The notes below the pieces were generated by a model. It was not told the origin of the DNA. It saw only the letters and a list, made by a program, of their open reading frames with translations, and did no database searches. A program made the position numbers and the translations under genes. Of a stretch of 8,327 nt of DNA, positions 5,813 through 8,327 are shown in pieces. Location: assembly GCA_913042885.1 (NCBI GenBank), contig CAJWLW010000215.1:1-8327 (forward strand), read 5' to 3'. The DNA comes from an uncultured Lentisphaeria bacterium (GTDB taxonomy: Bacteria; Verrucomicrobiota; Lentisphaeria; JABSQK01; CAJWLW01). The stretch's first letter is position 1. Each line of letters starts with the position of its first letter.

Positions 5813-6871
5813 TCAGCTCAAATGCCTCCGCAACCACGGCACGGCATGGGCACCGTCCCATCGGTGTGCGCCTTCGAAGACATAATGCTTGAGCAGACGC
5901 GTCGCACCGAACAGCTTGTAGGCGCGGCGCGCGATGCGTACCTGTGACTTGACGTTCTTCACGCCGCTGGCGCCGTTCAGCGGATCGGCATCGCCGGTTT
6001 CGACCAGCAACGGCCGGGGCGCGATCATCGCTGCAATATCGCCCATGTCAACATGTTCATAGAGATGCGGCACATAGTTGCACGAACAGTTGATATGCAG
6101 GTCAAGCAACGATTCCTTGTAGCCGTATAAGTAGCCGCTGACGATGGCGCATTTGATACGGTTGTCAAGCGCCGTCGCCCACAATGTCTGCAGCCCGCCG
6201 CCGGACAACCCGGCGCAGCCCAGTCGTTTGCTGTCGCAGTCGTCACGCCTTTCGATGTAGTCGATCAGACGATGAATATCCCACATCCACATCCCGGTCA
6301 CCGTTTGTCCAAGCGGGTACGCCATCTGGTTCAGCCACAAACAGGATGAATGCAGGATATCCTGGCGGTCGTGTCCTTCCTGCCGCTCGCCGAAGCCGCG
6401 CGCGTCCGGGCAGAAGGTGATGAAGCCGTTCTTCGCGAACGCCACGCCATAAGCATAGTTGTACTCGCGGATCGCTGCCGCGACAGCGGGCACCTCGCGG
6501 CAACCGGCCGGAGATAATTTGCCGCCGCTGCCATGGCCGTGCGGGGCGACGACGACGGGGTATGGTGGTGCCCCCTGCTTGGGAATGAGTACAAACATCG
6601 GCATGATAACCTGTGGCTCGGTGCAGATCTCTACGCGCTGTCGGATGTAGTCGCCGCAATCGACGACATCGGTCACCTTCGGCCGCGCCTCGCACTGGAT
6701 CATCGTGTCGTACCCAGTCAACGATTTGAGCCGAGCGCCGGCCTTGCGGCGCCAGGCGCGGTGCGACTTCAAGTCGGCGGCCTTACAGGGAAGCTGCCGC
6801 GCCACACGACGAAACCGCGCCTGCATGCCGGGCAGCATGCCAAGGTCACGCGTCAATGGATTCTCTGGCAT
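5813..6871 (-). CDS. Alpha/beta hydrolase of the acetylxylan esterase / dienelactone hydrolase-like group
   Basis: The 352-residue serine hydrolase has a predicted catalytic triad of Ser223 in the nucleophile elbow GLSGGG (221-226), Asp294 or Asp296 in ETGDADP, and His336 in FEGAHRW. Other group features are VVVAPHGHGSGG (107-117, likely oxyanion region), PDARGFGER (155-163), a DIHRLIDY helix, CSCNYVPHL (263-270) and IAPRPLLVETG. Members hydrolyse esters such as acetylated or methyl-esterified sugars. The natural substrate here is unknown. No signal peptide is visible, so it is probably cytoplasmic. The ATG at 6871 is preferred to an upstream in-frame TTG at 6895: it has AGGGAG at 6878-6883 with 6-base spacing, whereas the TTG falls inside a short tandem repeat. 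It lies 169 bp downstream of the Ldh-family gene and 86 bp upstream of the HD gene. Confidence 0.88.
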   Translation of the reverse strand: MPENPLTRDLGMLPGMQARFRRVARQLPCKAADLKSHRAWRRKAGARLKSLTGYDTMIQCEARPKVTDVVDCGDYIRQRVEICTEPQVIMPMFVLIPKQGAPPYPVVVAPHGHGSGGKLSPAGCREVPAVAAAIREYNYAYGVAFAKNGFITFCPDARGFGERQEGHDRQDILHSSCLWLNQMAYPLGQTVTGMWMWDIHRLIDYIERRDDCDSKRLGCAGLSGGGLQTLWATALDNRIKCAIVSGYLYGYKESLLDLHINCSCNYVPHLYEHVDMGDIAAMIAPRPLLVETGDADPLNGASGVKNVKSQVRIARRAYKLFGATRLLKHYVFEGAHRWDGAHAVPWLRRHLS

Positions 6872-6954
6872 CAGGTTCTCCCTGTAAAGCGGCAAAGCCG
6901 CAAAGTCGCAAGGGGCAAAAAGGTCAATAGAGATGGTGCTCGGTCAGCTTCCAT
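6871..6954 (-). CDS. Possible 27-residue leader ORF overlapping the hydrolase start
   Basis: On the minus strand an ATG at 6954 opens a 27-codon frame beginning MEADRAPSLL and ending in the TGA at 6871-6873. That stop overlaps the hydrolase ATG by one base (TGATG). The Shine-Dalgarno AAAGGA at 6961-6966 is 6 bases upstream. The second half of the peptide is encoded by the 8-bp tandem repeat (LATLRLCRF). The good ribosome site and stop-start overlap suggest translational coupling or a leader peptide. The low-complexity content and lack of a recognisable product leave chance quite possible. Confidence 0.35.
   Translation of the reverse strand: MEADRAPSLLTFLPLATLRLCRFTGRT
6878..6883 (-). promoter_or_regulatory. 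Shine-Dalgarno that decides the alpha/beta hydrolase start
   Basis: AGGGAG on the minus strand is 6 bases before the ATG at 6871. It would be inside the coding region if translation began at the TTG at 6895, so it supports the shorter protein. Confidence 0.65.
6885..6923. repeat. Degenerate ~8-bp tandem repeat, five units
   Basis: On the + strand consecutive units read TAAAGCGG (6885), CAAAGCCG (6893), CAAAGTCG (6901), CAAGGGG (6909) and CAAAAAGG (6916). The consensus is CAAAGYCG, with one 7-bp unit. The array lies in the 5' leader of the alpha/beta hydrolase, immediately upstream of its Shine-Dalgarno and inside the possible leader ORF. Copy-number slippage here would shift that ORF's frame relative to its TGATG overlap. 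Confidence 0.6.
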
Positions 6955-7040
6955 TTTCAATCCTTTCGCCAAAATATTCCGGTTGCCAGGCGAGACACCC
7001 GCCGTCTACGGGCAGCGCTTGTCGAGCTGACGGTCCGGCA

Positions 7041-8090
7041 TCACAGATCAGCGATCCCAAACATCTCACAGGCCTCGACAACGGTCGCCCAGATATCGTC
7101 CTCGATCGGAATCCCGTCACGGCGGCGTGTCTCACGAGCATTCGCCTCCGGGTCACCGGGCATGAGGACACGATCGACTCCGGGAGCCGGCGGTACGGCG
7201 TGCACGCGCTGAGACATTTCGTCGGACCAGCTCAGGAAATCGCCCATCTCCTGAAACAGGTCGGCCTTCAGAGCGATCATCGTGCCGCCTTCACAACGCA
7301 GGATGTCACCGCCGCGCTTGTCGTCCTTCAACGCGTTGGTCCCGAGGAAAATCCGGCTAATGTATTCAACCATCATCATGATCGCGTACCCTTTATGGTC
7401 GCCGAACGGTGCGTGGCCGCCGTCGTCGAAGAATTCCTCCGGATCATCGGTCGGGACACCATGTTTGTCGACGACATAGCCCTGCGGCAACTTCTCGCCG
7501 CGTGCCTTGGCGTTAACAACCTTGACGCCGGACGTACAACTCGTTGCGAAGTCGAACATCACCGGATGCCCGGCCGCGGTGGTTGGGAAACCCGCCGCCA
7601 GCGGGTTGGTGTTGAGAACCGGCCGCGACCCGCCAAACGGCATGGCTGTGGGTGCCAACTCACTTTGACCGCCGGCAAAGACGAAACTGATCAGCCCTTC
7701 GGCCGCGGCCATGTCGACGTAGTGCCCGAGCCTGCCGAGATGGTGCTTCTGCACGACGCCGGCAATAGCGATATTCTGCGTCTTCGCCTTGTCGATGCAG
7801 ATCTGCATGGCCTCCCTGCCGGCCGGCTGGCCGAAGCCCCAGTTGCCGCTTACCAGGGCGCTCGAGGCCGTCTCCTGGAGAATTTCAGGATGCGCATCCG
7901 GCACGATATCGCCACTCTGCACCCCCTTCACATAGCCGATTAGATGCCAGATACCGTGAGAGTCGACACCGCACAGATTAGACGCCGCCAGATGCTCGGC
8001 AACGCCTTCGGCATTCCACTCGTCGGCGCCGGCGGCCATCAGGACCTTCTTCACTATTGCATGCAGTTGTTCAGCAGTTCTGGTGACCAT
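7041..8090 (-). CDS. Ldh-family (malate/L-lactate/sulfolactate-type) NAD(P)-dependent 2-hydroxyacid dehydrogenase
   Basis: The 349-residue protein matches the usual length of the MDH2/Ldh family, whose fold is unrelated to the classical lactate dehydrogenases. Visible family motifs are GVDSHGI (41-47) with its conserved Asp-Ser-His, His116-His117 in VQKHHLGRLGHY, the nucleotide-binding NTNPLAAGFP (160-169), MFDFATS (178-184), DHKGYAI with Lys233, and the C-terminal PGDPE. Members reduce 2-oxoacids or oxidise 2-hydroxyacids including malate, lactate, ureidoglycolate, sulfolactate and diketogulonate. The substrate cannot be chosen from sequence. The ATG at 8090 has GAGG at 8095-8098, a slightly short 4-base spacing. 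It is the first gene of the minus-strand cluster and is divergent from the isomerase-like gene at 8228. It pairs with a D-2-hydroxyacid dehydrogenase at the far end of the cluster. Confidence 0.93.
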   Translation of the reverse strand: MVTRTAEQLHAIVKKVLMAAGADEWNAEGVAEHLAASNLCGVDSHGIWHLIGYVKGVQSGDIVPDAHPEILQETASSALVSGNWGFGQPAGREAMQICIDKAKTQNIAIAGVVQKHHLGRLGHYVDMAAAEGLISFVFAGGQSELAPTAMPFGGSRPVLNTNPLAAGFPTTAAGHPVMFDFATSCTSGVKVVNAKARGEKLPQGYVVDKHGVPTDDPEEFFDDGGHAPFGDHKGYAIMMMVEYISRIFLGTNALKDDKRGGDILRCEGGTMIALKADLFQEMGDFLSWSDEMSQRVHAVPPAPGVDRVLMPGDPEANARETRRRDGIPIEDDIWATVVEACEMFGIADL

Positions 8091-8158
8091 AGACCCTCGT
8101 TCTTAAGGTGGTTGATTAGAAACGGCGGCACCTATTTGAGGCGAAGACACAATCATAA

Positions 8159-8189
8159 GTTATATTCTGCAGTTCGATTTACAGGTCTA
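8159..8189 (-). promoter_or_regulatory. Weak candidate promoter for the minus-strand cluster
   Basis: On the minus strand TATAAC (8159-8164) matches the -10 consensus at 5 of 6. The best -35 candidate is TAGACC (8184-8189), 4 of 6, with a long 19-bp spacer. Position and AT-richness fit a promoter for the Ldh-family gene about 60 bp further on, but the -35 is poor. An activator, or a different start, may be involved. Confidence 0.3.
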
Positions 8190-8194
8190 ACTGC
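8169..8194. promoter_or_regulatory. Candidate operator: GCAGTT-N14-AACTGC inverted repeat
   Basis: GCAGTT (8169-8174) and AACTGC (8189-8194) form a perfect 6-bp inverted repeat with a 14-bp gap. It is centred on the -35 of the + strand promoter and overlaps the weak minus-strand promoter. A dimeric regulator here could control both directions. A 6-bp repeat at this spacing is expected by chance fairly often in a region of this length. Confidence 0.3.
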
Positions 8195-8206
8195 GTTTTT
8201 TACAAT
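8178..8206 (+). promoter_or_regulatory. Sigma70-type promoter for the isomerase-like gene
   Basis: TTTACA (8178-8183, 5 of 6 to TTGACA) and TACAAT (8201-8206, 5 of 6 to TATAAT) are separated by exactly 17 bp in a relatively AT-rich stretch. Transcription would begin around 8212-8214, giving a very short leader just ahead of the GGAGAG ribosome site at 8215-8220. Confidence 0.6.
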
Positions 8207-8227
8207 ACAACTCTGGAGAGCAATCTC

Positions 8228-8327
8228 ATGGGTTTCAAGTACTCTGTCATCACCTGCACTTTGACGTCACAAATCAACTTCTGGGAACACCCGCGCGAAG
8301 TCCTCGAGACGATGGCCGAGCTCGGTT
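8228..8327 (+). CDS. Probable sugar phosphate isomerase/epimerase (TIM barrel), 3'-truncated by the window edge
   Basis: Thirty-three codons are visible, from the ATG at 8228 to the window end, with no stop. GGAGAG at 8215-8220 lies 7 bases upstream, and a good promoter precedes it. The peptide starts MGFKYSVITCTL and continues to EVLETMAELG, the pattern of a first beta-strand followed by the first helix ending in a strand-2 AELG turn. This is typical of xylose isomerase-like / AP endonuclease 2-fold sugar isomerases. The metal ligands lie outside the window, so the assignment rests on the N-terminus only. It is divergent from the Ldh-family gene. Confidence 0.65.
   Translation, partial: MGFKYSVITCTLTSQINFWEHPREVLETMAELG

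Noticed and set aside
4530..5885. A 451-codon open frame on the + strand
   Set aside because: It runs antisense across the alcohol dehydrogenase 5' half, the HD gene and two spacers. No coherent domain is visible and the composition is Arg/Ser/Pro-rich.
6872..6895. TTG start giving an 8-residue longer alpha/beta hydrolase
   Set aside because: The TTG falls inside the short tandem repeat, and the AGGGAG site clearly serves the ATG at 6871.
6933..7943. A 336-codon open frame on the + strand opposite the Ldh-family gene
   Set aside because: The minus-strand frame carries the complete Ldh-family signature, and the opposite frame has no recognisable motif.

Overview
The window is GC-rich, densely coded DNA from a bacterial chromosome, filled with catabolic enzymes. 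It carries no rRNA, tRNA, CRISPR array or recognisable transposase, and the sequence does not fix the taxon. A Gfo/Idh/MocA oxidoreductase, a CSCN-type alpha/beta hydrolase, a TIM-barrel sugar isomerase and degenerate short tandem repeats in spacers are a mix I associate with environmental heterotrophs of the Planctomycetota, Verrucomicrobiota, Latescibacterota or Poribacteria kind. That placement is an impression, not a demonstration.

Layout. On the + strand, a 5'-truncated Gfo/Idh/MocA oxidoreductase (1-999) is followed after a 92-bp pyrimidine-rich spacer by a DMT/EamA transporter (1092-2003). A convergent spacer (2004-2128) is almost filled by a ~105-bp imperfect inverted-repeat element. 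Six minus-strand genes follow. In transcription order (right to left) they are an Ldh-family 2-hydroxyacid dehydrogenase (7041-8090), an alpha/beta hydrolase (5813-6871), an HD-domain protein (5148-5726), a zinc alcohol dehydrogenase (3943-5028), phosphonoacetaldehyde hydrolase PhnX (3098-3928) and a D-2-hydroxyacid dehydrogenase (2129-3094). The last three lie 14 and 3 bp apart and look like one translational unit. The first three are separated by 86-169 bp spacers, two of which hold degenerate tandem repeats and one a possible short leader ORF. A relatively AT-rich divergent region (8091-8227) separates this cluster from the start of a probable sugar phosphate isomerase/epimerase on the + strand, which has a good sigma70-type promoter.

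How the genes may work together. The firmest functional anchor is PhnX, which cleaves the C-P bond of phosphonoacetaldehyde to acetaldehyde and phosphate. Its usual upstream partner, the 2-aminoethylphosphonate transaminase PhnW, is not in the window. It is flanked instead by a zinc alcohol dehydrogenase and a D-2-hydroxyacid dehydrogenase, with an Ldh-type 2-hydroxyacid dehydrogenase of an unrelated fold upstream. This raises the inferred possibility of an alternative phosphonate or hydroxy-acid route, for example alcohol oxidation feeding phosphonoacetaldehyde to PhnX. The two flanking regions (Gfo/Idh/MocA plus EamA, and the isomerase) look like sugar or polyol catabolism.
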